Shown piece by piece: positions 44,282 to 55,896 of a stretch of 64,000 bases of DNA (its first letter is position 1; each line of letters begins with the position of its first letter). Below the pieces are notes generated by a model that worked only from the letters and a program-made list of their open reading frames with translations, had not been told where the DNA came from and did no database searches. The position numbers and the translations under genes were made by a program. The DNA comes from Isoetes taiwanensis (taxonomy: Eukaryota > Streptophyta > Lycopodiopsida > Isoetales > Isoetaceae): positions 3,984,835-4,048,834 of the forward strand of contig JAJEKV010000031.1 in the NCBI GenBank assembly GCA_021234155.1, in the 5' to 3' direction.

Positions 44282-45921
44282 CTATTCTGGCCAGTAGTAG
44301 AACCTTTTTACCAACTCATACGTCTTCCATTCACCTCCATGCCCAGCTTGCGGAGTGTCATTGTGCTCACGTAGAATTGACTCCCTAAGGTCCCCACTGG
44401 AAGGAACATAAATCCTTCCCTTATAGAAATGCAAACCCTCTTGCTCAGTCCACAGCTCCCCGAGCTTGACCATTGCCGGATCTTGCTGATCCTCAGGATA
44501 TGCATCCTTGATCCTTTGTATAAGATCACTTGCCAAAGTTGTTAAGGTATTTATATGCTTAACCCTTGATAACGCATCGGCAACTGGATTATTCTTGCCA
44601 GGTGTATGCTCAATAGATAAATGGAACTCATGGAGGAAGTGTAGCCACCTAGCCTGTCTGGGGCTAATCTCGGCTTCACTTTGCAAAAACCTCAACGGTT
44701 TATGGTTGGTATAGACGATAAACTTGCGCGGCTCTTTGCTTGTCCCACTACGCAAGTAGTGCCTCCAAGTCTTTAACGCATGCACAATGGCTAACAATTC
44801 TTGCTCATAGATTGCGTAATTCTTTTCAGTAGGACTTAGTTTTCGACTTTCATAAGCCACCATGTGACTCTGCTGCATTAATACCGCCCCTAACACTTGG
44901 CCGCAAGCGTCAGTATAGACCTCGAATGCTTGATTCAAATCCAGCACCTTTAACACAGGACTGCTCACTAACAAGTCCTTAATGCGCCGGAACGCCTCTT
45001 ATTGCTCTCTCCCCCACACAAAATCGTGATCTTTTTTCAAAAGATCAGTGAGAGGAGCTACAACTTTAGAGAACTTGGGTACGAATTTACGGTAGTATGT
45101 TGCTAACCCTAGAAAACTTCGTAACTCCAAAACGTTCTCTGGTGGGAGCCATTGCTGTACCACTTGTACCTTGGCGGGATCGGGTGACACACCTTCGCCG
45201 GAAAGGATATGTCCCAAATAGGCACCTGTTGTCTAAAGAAGTCACATTTGGATATCTTTGCATAGAGTTTGTGTTCTTGCAAAATTCGAAGAACTTGCTC
45301 CAAGTGAGCGAAATGTTCTTCAATAGTTCGGGAGTAGATGAGAATATTATCTAAAAATACCTCTACAAACTTGTCCAAATGCTCAGAGAATACTTGATTC
45401 ATTAATCGCATAAAGGTTGCAGGAGCATTTGTAAGCCCAAACGGCATAACCAGAAACTCGTAATGGCCTTGATGAGTTTTGAATGCAGTTTTAGCTTCGT
45501 CCCCTTCTAGAATCTTAATCTGATGATATCCGCTTCGGAGATCTATCTTGGTGAACCAGTTGGCGCCCCCAAGATGATCCAGAATATCATCGACCTGAGG
45601 TAAAGGATATCGATCCTTTATAGTTGCTTCATTAAGTGCATGGTAATCGATGCACATCCGTATAGTACCGTCTTTTTTCTTAACGAGCAACACGGGACTC
45701 ACAAAAGGCGATTTACTTGGTCGTACAAAACCTTTGCTTAACAATTCTTTCATTTGCTTTTTATCCTCTTCAAGTTCTAGAGGACTCAAACGATAGGGAG
45801 CACGTGCCATGGGCTTAACCCCAGGTTCAAGCTCAATTTCGTGCTCAACACCCCGTGAAGGTGGTGGTCCCTTGGGTAACTCTTCCGGAAAGACATCCCT
45901 GAAGGTATTCAAGAGATCTTT
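44282..45921 (-). pseudogene. Reverse transcriptase and RNase H of chromovirus B (catalytically dead)
   Basis: RT (45109-45921) has '[18 protein letters not shown]', '[20 protein letters not shown]', '[20 protein letters not shown]', and [11 protein letters not shown], where the second catalytic Asp of the xxDD box is Asn. The thumb reads [17 protein letters not shown] (44999-45217 frame). RNase H (44282-44974) has YTDACG, YEQELLAIVHALK, then VYTNHKPL, where a catalytic Asp is also usually found but Asn stands. The tether reads HTPGKNNPVADALSRV, and the integrase zinc region ends the frame (ILREHNDTPQAGHGGEW). The upstream linker, '[15 protein letters not shown]'-like, is interrupted at 45921 by a retroposed sequence. 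Confidence 0.92.
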
Positions 45922-47177
45922 GAAAAACTTATGTTTCTTGGCGCAGGCGCAGGCGGCAGCGGCTAGGGCGGTTCCGGAGGCAGAGAGCCGCCTCTGCCCT
46001 CCATTTCCGGCACTACCACTGTTCTATTGATCTCCTCAAAATTGATTTGTGGTGCTAGCTAGGAATCGGCCACTTTGGCAGAGAAAATTTGGAGTTACTT
46101 AGTGTCAGAAATTTGAAGCTACATCAGGCGGTTCTTCACAGATTCTTGATGGTAAGCCACTAACGTGGCATTTTACTCTTCTGCTCTGTATGTGAAGCAG
46201 TATGTTTCTGTCTTGGGCGTGGATCTTTCTGAGGTAAGAACACATCGAAATGGCGTGGATGCCTATAAGATGGAGTAAATATTTACTGGCAGATAGATAT
46301 CAAGTGGTGCAGTTTCGATTTCTTGCAACTTCATTTTCTTATCATCCAGGTTCTTTCGCATTTGGCTATTTCCGTTTCCTACTCCTTCTTTCTAGTAGAA
46401 GGGTTCAAATTGTGCATTAGATGGTCAGAAAGATTATTTTCTTAGCAGTACCTTCATGTGGGTCTTCAAATTTGCTGAATTCTGGTTGGAAAATGCAAGG
46501 ATACAGGCTGAAAAGTGGATAGCAGGTGGATTGTTTTCCTTTTAGCACTCGGTTCCTATCTCAAGTACTGTTATGCTTGAGTGGTAGTCAATTCTTGATG
46601 TGCTTTGGTATTTTATGCCAAGAACTCTCAAGTACTGATATGCTTGAGAGATTACTTATCTTAATTGGCTTTGGTATTTTATGCCAAGAACTCTCAAGTA
46701 CTGCTATGCTTGAGAGACTACTAATTCTTAATTGGCTTTGGTATTTTATGCCAAGAACCTCACAATCTTCACAAGTACTGATATGCTTGGTTGATTATGC
46801 TCAAATACTGATACGTTTGAGTGAGAGCTTCTTGGATTTCATATTATCTTGCTGCAGCTTTACAGATATGGAGCTTTACACTTTTCTTGCCCTTTTCATC
46901 ATTATTGAGGACTTTTGTGGTTCTGTCAGATGATATGAATCTTCAGGGGCCTTTCAGGGCTTGTCCTTAGCATCATCAGGTACTATTTGGTCACCATGTG
47001 GGAAGATTCATGAGAACTTCAAGTGTATCAACTTCAAGAGTAATCCATAATAAGTGTTTTGTTAGTAGAGAATGAAGACGTTGAGATTACTCTTGTAGTA
47101 ATTCTCTACTAACATCAAACATTGTACTTCTTTATTTATATAATATAAAAAAATCATACCTTCAAAAAAAAAAAAAA
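45922..47177 (+). mobile_element. Retroposed sequence with poly(A) tail and 15-bp TSD inside chromovirus B pol
   Basis: The insert is bounded by ATTCAAGAGATCTTT at 45907-45921 and again at 47178-47192, and ends with a run of about 15 A just before the second copy. Removing it restores the pol frame on the minus strand (QRLKDLL then [10 protein letters not shown]). These are the marks of LINE-machinery retroposition on the plus strand. The insert has no RT, so it is a SINE, a processed transcript, or a very short LINE tail. The start is GC-rich (gcgcaggcgcaggcggcagc). A 135-codon frame at 46526-46933 is mostly a tandem repeat. No family recognised. Confidence 0.85.
46540..46825 (+). repeat. 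Tandem repeat, three units of about 66 bp
   Basis: 'gctttggtattttatgccaa' starts at 46602, 46668 and 46735, each followed by 'ctcaagtactg.tatgcttga' variants, with further partial units on both sides. It lies inside the retroposed insert. Confidence 0.9.
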
Positions 47178-47192
47178 ATTCAAGAGATCTTT

Positions 47193-47659
47193 TAATCTTT
47201 GATCTACCTCAGGGTTTACTCCAGTGTTAACCACCAATGAGTTACATGATTTGATAATCAAATCATCTTCTCAAGTACATCAAAGAAAGAGCATTTGTAT
47301 TAACTTTGAAAACTTTTTTAGCCTGAGCGGCTGACATGAGCCTACTAGACTCTACATGTGGTAAACCTTGAACACTAACTACTACACTTGACAGCAAATT
47401 GAAAATCAAGGTCTGTGTTGGCCAGAGAATTTGTGGCTCAACATGTTGTAACCATTTCATGCCTAGAATGACATCATATCGCTTTAACTGAGCGATGTCT
47501 AAATCTATGGACATAGATGTTACAACCCGCGATTCTTTGTCCAACAACTCCAAGCAAACACCCTGTGCTTGCTCATTGTGACACTGAGTTTGTGGTCCAG
47601 CCTCAGACTCAATCATATACGGAGCCACCTGTTGCCCATTTTTGGCAACATGAACCAGC
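47193..47659 (-). pseudogene. Protease C-terminal part and pol linker of chromovirus B
   Basis: Frame 47263-47661 has 'VHVAKNGQQVAPYMIESEAG' and 'LDIAQLKRYDVILGMKWLQ', the C-terminal retropepsin motif YDVILGMKWL. The linker follows (DDLIIKSCNSLVVNTGVNP) toward RT. Its N-terminal half lies beyond the 47660-50474 insertion at 50480-50545 (VVLVDS...STHNFIYVDLVHDLRL), where the usual DSGSTHNF catalytic loop has a stop in place of Gly. Joining across one copy of CCAGC gives DLRLVHVAKNG with no frame change. Confidence 0.85.
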
Positions 47660-48402
47660 ATCTATGTATCAAAACTTTTGTTTCATCTATATTTCCTCTA
47701 AGGAAAAGTTCCAGGCTATTGTGATCCCATTAGAGTTTGGAAGACATTTGACCAAGATTGGAAGGCATTGGGGATCTCCTTTTATAGCCTAGTCTTTTGC
47801 TTGAGGTAAAGCACCTTTCTAGACACATTCCCATTTGTTTAACATTTCTCCTTTGATTTGAAGACCAGGCAAAGGCTATAGCAAGTTTGTCAAGGAGCCA
47901 CAAGGCATTTCATCAAAGTTCAACCTTATGAAGCTTACTTGAGTTGCATTAGTAATTTTGAGGTCACACACATGAGAAGGCCATCTTGGAGGTGAAATTT
48001 GCTCTTATTCTAGCCTTGAAGTTTGGAAGACCCTTATAAAAGTTTGGAAGACCCTTAGGCTTTTGAGCAAACTTATTTTCACTATGAGGTATGATTTGAG
48101 CTTTAGAAATAATATGTGATGAAATCAAAAGGCTCTGAGGTACCCATTTTGTTCTCCATTCCATTCATCTTATATCCACCTTTTTATATCCCAAGAGCCT
48201 TCATAAAACCTTTCTTCAGCCTTCATAAAACCTTTCTCTCACCATTTTTCCACCTTTGAGTCCCTTTCTCATCATTCCACTACCCATTTTTATTGGTCCT
48301 TCCTTCATTTGAGAATTGCCCCTAATGATCTTGAAACCTGAAAAGGCAAGAAAACTCTATTCTCACCCTCATTTCATCTTCCTAAACCCTATTATAGTCT
48401 AT

Positions 48403-48720
48403 TTGCACCTTTTCCCCATCTTTTCCATGATTTTTCACCATCCCCAAGTTGTAAATTTCATTGACCATGGGTCAAAAGGGGCAAAAATTCAAATGTTTCT
48501 GATTCAACCTAAAATCTCTCTAGATGGAAAGCTTGGCAAAAAGAGCTAATTTGGCCTTTTAAATTTTGAGAAAAACCCTTGGGAAGGCCTTCAAATTTGG
48601 ATTCTTGGGATGCGTGCCATAAAAAAAAAAAACCTATTCTAGCCTATCTACCCCATCTATTTCTACATCGTTTCCATTTTTCATTCCCATTTCCACGGGC
48701 GTACAGGGCGTGGGGGGCCA
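48403..48720 (+). repeat. Internal duplicated block, copy 1 (copy 2 at 48747-49055)
   Basis: From 'caccttttccccatctttt' to a G-rich 'ggcgtggggg' end. The two copies match closely, differing by small indels, several of them at CTG/CG-like sites ('tttctgattcaacc' against 'tttcagttcaacc'). Confidence 0.9.
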
Positions 48721-48746
48721 GAACCCCCTCTCAAAAATTCTTATTC

Positions 48747-49055
48747 CCACCTTTTCCCCATCTTTTTCCATGATTTTTTCACCATCCCCAAGTTGCGGAT
48801 TCATTGACCATGGGTCAAAAGGGCAAAAATTCAAATGTTTCAGTTCAACCTAAAATCTCTAGATGGAAAGCTTGGCAAAAAGAGCTAATTTGGCCTTTTT
48901 AAATTTTGAGAAAAACCCTTGGGAAGGCCTTCAAATTTGGATTCTTGGGATGCGTGCCATAAAAATAAAAAACCTATTCTAGCCTATCTACCCTATCTAT
49001 TTCTACATTATTTCACGCCACCCCCATTTTCATTCCCATTTCCATGTGGCGGGGC
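48747..49055 (+). repeat. Internal duplicated block, copy 2
   Basis: Tandem partner of 48403-48720, separated by about 26 bases. Confidence 0.9.
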
Positions 49056-50479
49056 GTGGGGGCGGTTTTACCTGGTTGGTTGTCCCCTCAAGTGGGCACG
49101 CAATCTTATTAGACCGGTCAACGTTATTCCTTATATACGAGTCGCCAAAACCTTTTTCGCCTGTGGGATATATAACCCTTTAGAATTTTTCATGAACCCT
49201 AAAAAATAGGGGAGATCGCTAAATCCGGCCAATTAGTTGCCTAAATTTGATTGAAGCCCGCCAATTTTAACCCCAAATTATCTCCACTGAACCTTTTCCG
49301 AGACCTTGGGATCCTCGTGGCACTTGATCCGGAGAAAATTGCTCAAATTTGGCCTTAAATCACTTTCGTAGAAGCTGGTTTGTGGGAAGAACGGTTCTTA
49401 AGCCAGAATCTGAATCAAATCAACACGTCCCTCAGAGATATACCTCTGTGATTTTGGCGCACTGAATATTTCTTGATATTATCTCGCTCTACTCTGCTCA
49501 TATTTTGCTCCACTTTGCTCGAAATTGAAGATCCGGCTCGGTGTGACCTGTTCAACATTGAGGCACTTCAATTGCAGCTCAAATAATCATTCCATATTGC
49601 TTCATTGGTAGTTTTGAAGATCTCGAGAGGCTCAGACAGCCTTGAAATTGCTCTCAAGCACTATTATTTTTCAAACTTTGGTAATACCCTGTTGACATTA
49701 TCAAATTTTCTGTATCACATTGCTATAATGCATGGTCTTTGCCTGGAAACCTATTGCCATCATTGTTCATTCATCTTTTGTAACTTTGCATTGTTTCCTT
49801 GAAAGCTTAAAACTAAAAACAAAACCAAAAACATTTATTCCAAGTTATGCCCCCTTCAGGCATGTGCATTTCATCTTTGTAAAGATCTTAAAAGTCTATA
49901 TATTCCGAGAAAACCTATTAAAAGATCTTTCCTCATAACTGTTACAGAGTTTGCTTTTTTTTATATATAGTTTTAGCTACTTACAGAAAAATAAAATCAT
50001 CCTTTTGCTATTTAAACCCTATGCACGTGATCTAGGGGCTATTCTGAAGTTGCCTGCACAGATCCCAACCCAAAATTCCTTATCAAACTCCATCTGCAAA
50101 TTTTTGCTCTCTGTTTTGGCACTGGCCAACTTTTTGACCTGACTTTGACCTCGATTTTCTTGACCTTCCCTTATTCAAATCGAGCCAAATTTTCACCAAA
50201 AGTTTCCTCTGTTTGTTGACCATCTATACCAACAATCAGATCTCAAAAATCTCATAGGGTTTGTCTGCAAGGTCAAATTTTGCTCTGACAGTTTTTTCAG
50301 TTTCAGGGACTTTAGTGATTTTGAGACAACTAGCACTTCAAAAACAATTTTCTTGTTCCATATGACAAGGATTGATCACCCTAAGTGATCTGGAGGTTCT
50401 AACCACTTTGTTTGAGCTTCCTTTGAGGTTAGACTAAAATTCCAGGTTTTAGGCTAACACCACCTCGTTCAATTCCAGC

Positions 50480-51990
50480 CTTAGATCGTGTACTAAATCT
50501 ACATAAATAAAGTTATGAGTGCTTCAAGAATCAACCAAAACAACCATGTTCCTACTATTGATTCTACCTAATAATCTTATAACTTTATCTGCATAAGATC
50601 GTGAAGTAGGGCTTGCCATCTCTTCTCGGGCGATAACTGATAACGCCTTTACCTCTGGCTTATCATTTACCTTTGCAGTTCTGGCCAAAACTTTCTTGCG
50701 AGGCTTTGTACATTCCCGGGCAAAGTGCCCTACTACCTCGCAACGATAACACCCCTTGGGTTTATCTGTTTTGGTATCACCTTCCTTGGCCTTGCCCCCA
50801 GTGGGCTTATTCTTGGAATCATTTAGAGAGAGCAAATCCTTGAGAAGTTCTCCCGGCCCTTTTTGCCTTCCAATTAGCAGAGTTTTGTGCCTTCTTGGAC
50901 TCTTCCCTACTTACCAGTTTCCTGGTAATCTCAACAGCCAGCTCAAAGTCAGCAGGTTCAGCCTACAGCAAATGTGTGCGGATGATGGCATCCCGTAGAC
51001 CATTTATAAAATGATCCACGTGCATGCCGGCAGTAATCTCGTGTAATCGTGGAAAGAGCGCCCTCATCTCTGTCATGTAATCCCATAGAGACCATGTCTG
51101 AGTGAGCTCCTTCAGTTGTATGAGCGCATATCGCTTGTCATGGTGAGATGCATACTCCTGCTAGAACAAGCGATAAAAATCCCTCCAAGTACGCAGCTTA
51201 TAACCATTATCGGCGTGGATGTCCCACCATGCATGCAGCTGCCAGTCCCTTCAACTTCAGGGTGGCATACATCAGTCGAGCATTCTCACCTTTCTTTGTA
51301 GCTGCAAAATACAGCTTCATTTGATTGAACCATTGCATAGCCTGCTCAGGCGTAACATCCTTGCCATAGAAATCGGGCATCTTTATACGCTCTAGGGACT
51401 TAATCTCTTCACCAAAAAGCTCCTCCAGGAATTCTTCTGGCTGAGCAACACCTTCCATGACACGCTGAGCTACTGGTTCATCGGGTAGCCCCGTGTTGAT
51501 TCTTGATGGTACACTAGGTCCTGGTCGTGCAACCTCGTGAGGAACATCATAGTTTGCCAGGAACTGCCCCAACCACTTGTAGAAAATTTCTACTACAGTA
51601 CTTAAACGAAGTTCCCGGGCCTTCCCTTCAGCAGCCCACTTCTACAGGTTTTCTTGCATCAACCCTAGGGTGTTTCGAAACTTAGTTTGTTCAACTTTTA
51701 TCTCGTTTAGTTCCCTAAACAATCGATTGACTTGACCCACATTCTCGTCGAGTAAGTTTTCACTTATCGGACCCTGCTCAGTACTTGCTCCCGGAGCGTT
51801 CCCCACATTACCAGTATTAGCTGCACTTGTAGCAATTACATGATCAGCACCCGCGGGGATAAGCGCCGGGAAGCGGCTTAAGCGAGGGTGCTCCCCATCC
51901 AGGCTTCGAACTTCGGGCCGGTTCATCATCTAGATGAATGTCTTGAGGGTGGGTATTATGCCCTCTTGAGGCGGATGCGCCGGGCAATCC
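50480..51990 (-). pseudogene. Gag (and start of protease) of chromovirus B, broken
   Basis: Reading from about 51929 on the minus strand: 'NRLFRELNEIKVEQTKFRNT', then frame 51207-51572 with 'KMPDFYGKDVTPEQAMQWFN' and 'MKLYFAATKKGENARLMYAT', the capsid N-terminal pattern of plant chromoviruses. The middle (50840-51200) is split over several frames. The nucleocapsid at 50524-50835 has one knuckle CYRCEVVGHFARECTK, and the protease start VVLVDS follows. At least four frameshifts or stops break it. Confidence 0.85.
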
Positions 51991-52031
51991 GTCAGCAGTC
52001 TGGCGGCAAATGCAGCGCGGTCGGTCATCTT

Positions 52032-52043
52032 GCTCGATACCCA
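52032..52043 (-). other. Primer-binding site of chromovirus B (altered)
   Basis: The minus strand reads TGGGTATCGAGC a few bases inside the 5' LTR. This is TGGTATCAGAGC with an extra G and with CAG reduced to CG, the same loss as in element A. Confidence 0.65.
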
Positions 52044-52047
52044 GCAT

Positions 52048-52957
52048 TGCAATGAAAATTCCGCAGAACAAACTTTGCCGCAGGGGTACCACGATCAACC
52101 GCGCCCACCCATGGATCCCGGATCCTCCCTCATTAATCAATGCAGTGCTTTGCCCGGCCCGGTGTTCTTCACACCGCCAGATGATTCCCTCGGTAAGTCC
52201 CCTTGGTGAATATCCAGACATGCGCACCAAGACTTCCCTTGAGTAAGCAGCCATTTCTGCACGCGATAGCACAATCCGACCCTTTGAAGACTCTAGCCTT
52301 CACTTTGTGATCACCCGATGGGGTTAGACTTTTGCCAAATCGAAGGTTTTCTCAAGTCTCAACTCAATCAAATCACACTAGCTTGCGAGAATTAAAATCC
52401 TTTCCAAGACCAATTCCGGCTACCTCTATTGAATTCACTCTCCGGGCTTTATAATAAAGCCTCACTGGGAGTTCACTTTCGATCCACTCTGAGCAAAACC
52501 GACCTGCTTAGGCCTCAGTTGATCTCCATCCACGGCTCTTAGCTATGATTTCCAATCGGCATTACGGATTTGCAGTCGATCTGAATCGTCCATCTGTTCT
52601 TTATAATAGGTTTTATAACCCATTAATGCCACGTGTCCATATAACCTTCATATTTAAGGTTAGTAATGTTTTTACCCCTAGTACCAATACTAGTTCTACT
52701 AACAACTTAGTTAGCTACACATTAATATAGATCTTCCGTGTCTACAAATCTTGCAAGCTCCCTCCGCACTAATATTTGATAATATTAGTGCCCCCTAGCG
52801 AACCATTATCCGTCGCTAGCAACTATTGCCACTTATTCCGCTTCCCGTCACCATAGACTGCTTACAGTCAACATGGCCCATTAATGACAACTGCCCCCAA
52901 TTGCGACTAACAGTATCCCATCTGATTCCGGCTATACCCTTGGGAGCACCTGTAACA
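52048..52957 (-). repeat. 5' LTR of chromovirus B
   Basis: About 910 bp, aligning with the 3' LTR minus its insertion. The outer end (plus strand) is CACCTGTAACA, followed by the duplicated target ATATG (52958-52962). The inner boundary near 52048 is approximate because the terminal bases differ between copies. Confidence 0.85.
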
Positions 52958-52962
52958 ATATG

Positions 52963-53999
52963 AATGTCATTACAATGTGCATAGATAGAATAAACCTGAC
53001 AGATGGAATTGAATCATTGTATACGTTGTAGATCTATTTATTACAATCTTTATAATATTAGGCTACATATACTACTATTGATATAAACGTGAACTTAAAG
53101 ATTGATCATGCAGCAAGTGTGAAAACTTTGAAGCGGTTGATTGAAGGGCAAATATGGAAACCTACGGAATGCTTCACTGACATATTTTTGAAATGAAATC
53201 TGGAATGTAGCCTAAGCTTTTAAAAAAAATAAAAATTTTGAGCTGGGGGATTCACCTTTTATCGGCGTATAACCCATGAAAGTTCATGAGAGGGGGTTAT
53301 TTTTGGACCATTTTGATCTGTATACTTAGAGGTTAGGTATGTTTTAAGCACTGGCTAAGTACAAATTTTATACAAGGAGAGGTCAAATACATTTTGATAT
53401 GCATATGTATGGGAGTTTCTGCCACCCCTCGAACGCAGATGGCATACCCACTTAATTGTAAGTGCATCTCTTGGGGAAATAGAATGGTGCAAGTCGAGAA
53501 CATCTTGATGTAAGAGATCTTATGAAGAACTTATAGTGAAATAGGGAGATGCAAACTTTCTTATAATCATAATCATATTAGAAAAGATAACAACATTGGA
53601 TAATGACAAACACATGATATCAATCAAATACTCAAAACCCTTTGAATTCTTTGAATATTTTTATTTTTGAAATACAATATCTAAAGCACAAAGTTTTTTT
53701 AATGGAATAACTTTATAAAGATTAATTGAAAATGGCATCTTATAAAAAATAAAATTTATAAATAATTATAGGAATATATGATTGCACTGGATACTGAGAG
53801 GCACATGATATAAATCAAAACCATTAAAGACGTATAACTTATATTAAAGACTTAAAAAATCTTACAATACTCTCAAGAAGTACTAGATGAAGCAGAGATA
53901 AGATCCCCAAATCTCGTGTTTATCATCATCAGTAGTATGGACACCATATACTGATCATATAATCTATCATTAATCTCGCAAAGTAGTTGATCTGGAGTA
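52963..53999. other. No recognised gene
   Basis: AT-rich sequence with no supported open frame, RNA or repeat. Confidence 0.5.
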
Positions 54000-54688
54000 G
54001 GGAGAATGTTTTTGAATACTAGGTGGCATCGGCTTTTCTAGATGGTCCAGCAGGCCAACGCTCATGTAATATGGAATGTTAGCTTCTTAAGTCTCGGCCA
54101 ATTTCATGGAGTGAACCAAGGAGGATTTACTGTTGAGATGCAACTGAAAACAAGCATGAATTCATACCCATATAGCATGAACATTGTCACACAAAACAAA
54201 GCAATGTTCAATAGTCTCAGGCAACAACTTGCATACAGGGCAAAGTGGACTTACTCGTGGCTTAAATGAATGAACCTTCACATTTATATTGATTGAGCAA
54301 TGAACAATCTGCCAGAGAAGCACTGAGTGCTTGGGAATAATAATTTTATCTCAGATGCAGTTCACATACGATACAGATGCTCCTATTGTATAGTTAATGC
54401 CCAATGTGAAGATAGGGATGCCGGGGGAGGGGGGGGGGGCATATATCAAGAATATACAACAATGCTGAACCAAATCCTTAACCAGTGAGACGTCCCCCTT
54501 ACTTTTCGGAGTTTGCTCCTCTTCATGGTTAGGTATAAGAAGGATGTTATCTGCAGCGATTTCCCATACATAGAAGACTGCGCATTTAGATAATATTTTT
54601 CATGAAATGCTGGCAAAGTGAGAAATCGTTCATTGTAGTACCATGCATAATGTGTGACATCAGCGACCTGCCACTTCTCTTTGTTCAT
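54000..54688 (-). pseudogene. LINE (L1-like) C-terminal zinc domain, minus strand
   Basis: The minus strand near 54170-54260 reads 'CPVCKLLPETIEHCFVLC' and DNVHAIW, the zf-RVT Cys/His module at the end of plant L1-type ORF2. Upstream on the same strand (54446-54688) is a frame with WYYNERFLTLPAFHEKYY that fits the variable region before this domain. The remnant adjoins an RT fragment of opposite orientation at about 54690. Several frameshifts make it inactive. Confidence 0.6.
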
Positions 54689-54689
54689 G

Positions 54690-55293
54690 TCGCTGGTTTA
54701 GGCATGGTTGATGGTTCCCAAATAATTTGCCTATTTGTTGATGATGTACACTTCTTTTATTGGAGGGTAACGAAGGGAATCTTGACACAGTCAAATAACT
54801 TCTGAACATATTCTCTCTCGTCTCAGGCCGTTTGTTGAATTGGCAGAAGTGTAATGCAATTTGGCCATTGAATGATCCAGCCCTAACTTATTTTGTTTTA
54901 GTATCCTTGGAATCTTATTCCTCCGGGCACTCGTATCAGGAGATTTTAGCAGCTCAACTATGAGATCAAGTCATTCTCGGCCTTCAGGGGTATTTGTTTT
55001 GATGGAGAGATTCTTCTTTATCCGTGGTCAGAAGAGTACATGTAGCTAAATTTGTTCACAATGATATGCATATATATGTAGTTTCCATGGTGCTCGCTCC
55101 TCCTGAAATATCTAAAGAGATCATTGCGCTTATTAGGAACTTTGTGTGGGGTGGCAGTGAGACAGGCGCAGCTGTAAAAATTGCATGGAGCAAATGCATC
55201 CGCTCCAAAAAGGATATGTCTGATCTCAAACTTCACAATAAAGTTCTTGTTCTTTCCAAGTTCATTTGGCAAATCCTATTGGGACATGTATAA
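54690..55293 (+). pseudogene. LINE (L1-like) RT fragment, plus strand (inverted part)
   Basis: The plus strand reads 'GLGMVDGSQIICLFVDDVHF' (54602-54805), where FVDD stands for the F/YADD catalytic box of L1-type RT. Then 'FSLVSGRLLNWQKC' in a shifted frame and, at 55024-55293, 'LAPPEISKEIIALIRNFVWG' and KIAWSKCIRSKKDMSDLKLH, the RT-to-C-terminal linker. It is the 5' neighbour of the zinc domain at 54000-54688 but points the other way. Confidence 0.65.
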
Positions 55294-55589
55294 TCATATG
55301 GAATGCATCTGCTTTTATTCAGTCATTGGACACCATGTTGCTTTTGACGATTTTACAGTCAATGACTTTGGTTTCACGTACAATGACTTTGGTTGCATCT
55401 GGACTCTTCTGCACGTACGTGTGTGAAGGTTTGATGTTGGGAGACTAACAACTAGTGCAACAAGGTTGAGATGTCGTTTTAGTGTTGTCATATGCTTTAC
55501 CCTCCATTTGCACTGCCTTATTTTGTGCATATGCAATTTTTTTTTACCCTGTTTCTTGCAAACATAAGGAATTTTGCACAGATTTTTAG

Positions 55590-55896
55590 AAATATCTGGT
55601 CTGCTAAAATGAAGGAGCTAAAATCAGGAGTTTCAACCAATGTCTGTGACAACATTCCAATCTGGTCAGCTTGAATCTCAGAGTTTCAAAATTGGACATG
55701 ACCATTTGCATATATATGCACAAGTGGATTGTTCTCAACGGGTTGAAGCTTAATTCTTCGGTTTCTGGCATTTCGTTCTTTCATGTGACATGAGAATTCC
55801 GTTGTATAGACATGGTCCTGAGTCCTATTCGGGACTTGACAATGCCTTCTATGTATGACAGATTTCCTTGTAGATCTTGAGAAATTAGTACTTTCA
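55590..55896. repeat. Dispersed repeat E, copy 1
   Basis: Begins 'atctggtctgct.aaat.aag' and ends near 'gagaaattagtact'. The same order of blocks recurs at 58117-58395 in the same orientation, with moderate divergence: 'gacttgacaatgccttct', 'tgtatgacagattt', 'tgtagatcttgaga'. Confidence 0.85.

Larger units (their letters stand above)
47660..50474. mobile_element. 2.8-kb LTR-like insertion (possible solo LTR) in the protease gene
   Basis: Flanked by the 5-bp duplication CCAGC (47655-47659 and 50475-50479). The host protease frame closes exactly on removal. No pol or gag is inside. The interior resembles the inner element's long LTR in style and in a short stretch: 'ggattcttgggatgcgtgcc' followed by an A-run and 'cctattctagcctatc' here, against 'ttcttgggaatcgtgccc' and 'tgtcctattctacc' there. 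It contains a duplicated block of about 310 bp. The ends (ATCTATG...TTCAATT) are not the usual TG...CA, so its class is uncertain. Open frames up to 103 codons show no motif. Confidence 0.65.
41429..52957 (-). mobile_element. Chromovirus B (Ty3/gypsy), complete ends, three later insertions
   Basis: A full-length gypsy element on the minus strand. LTRs are at 41429-43066 (3') and about 52048-52957 (5'), with terminal TGTTAC/GTAACA and the 5-bp duplication ATATG at 41424-41428 and 52958-52962. The order is primer-binding site, gag with CCHC knuckle, protease, RT, RNase H, integrase and chromodomain. Later insertions are a segment of about 0.7 kb in the 3' LTR (42046-42752), a poly(A)-tailed retroposed sequence (45922-47177) and a 2.8-kb LTR-like sequence (47660-50474). 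Without these the element would be near 6.7 kb. Both RT and RNase H have catalytic Asp-to-Asn changes. Confidence 0.92.

Noticed and set aside
46526-46933. 135-codon frame in the retroposed insert as a gene
   Set aside because: Most of it translates a 66-bp tandem repeat, so the openness is explained by the repeat.
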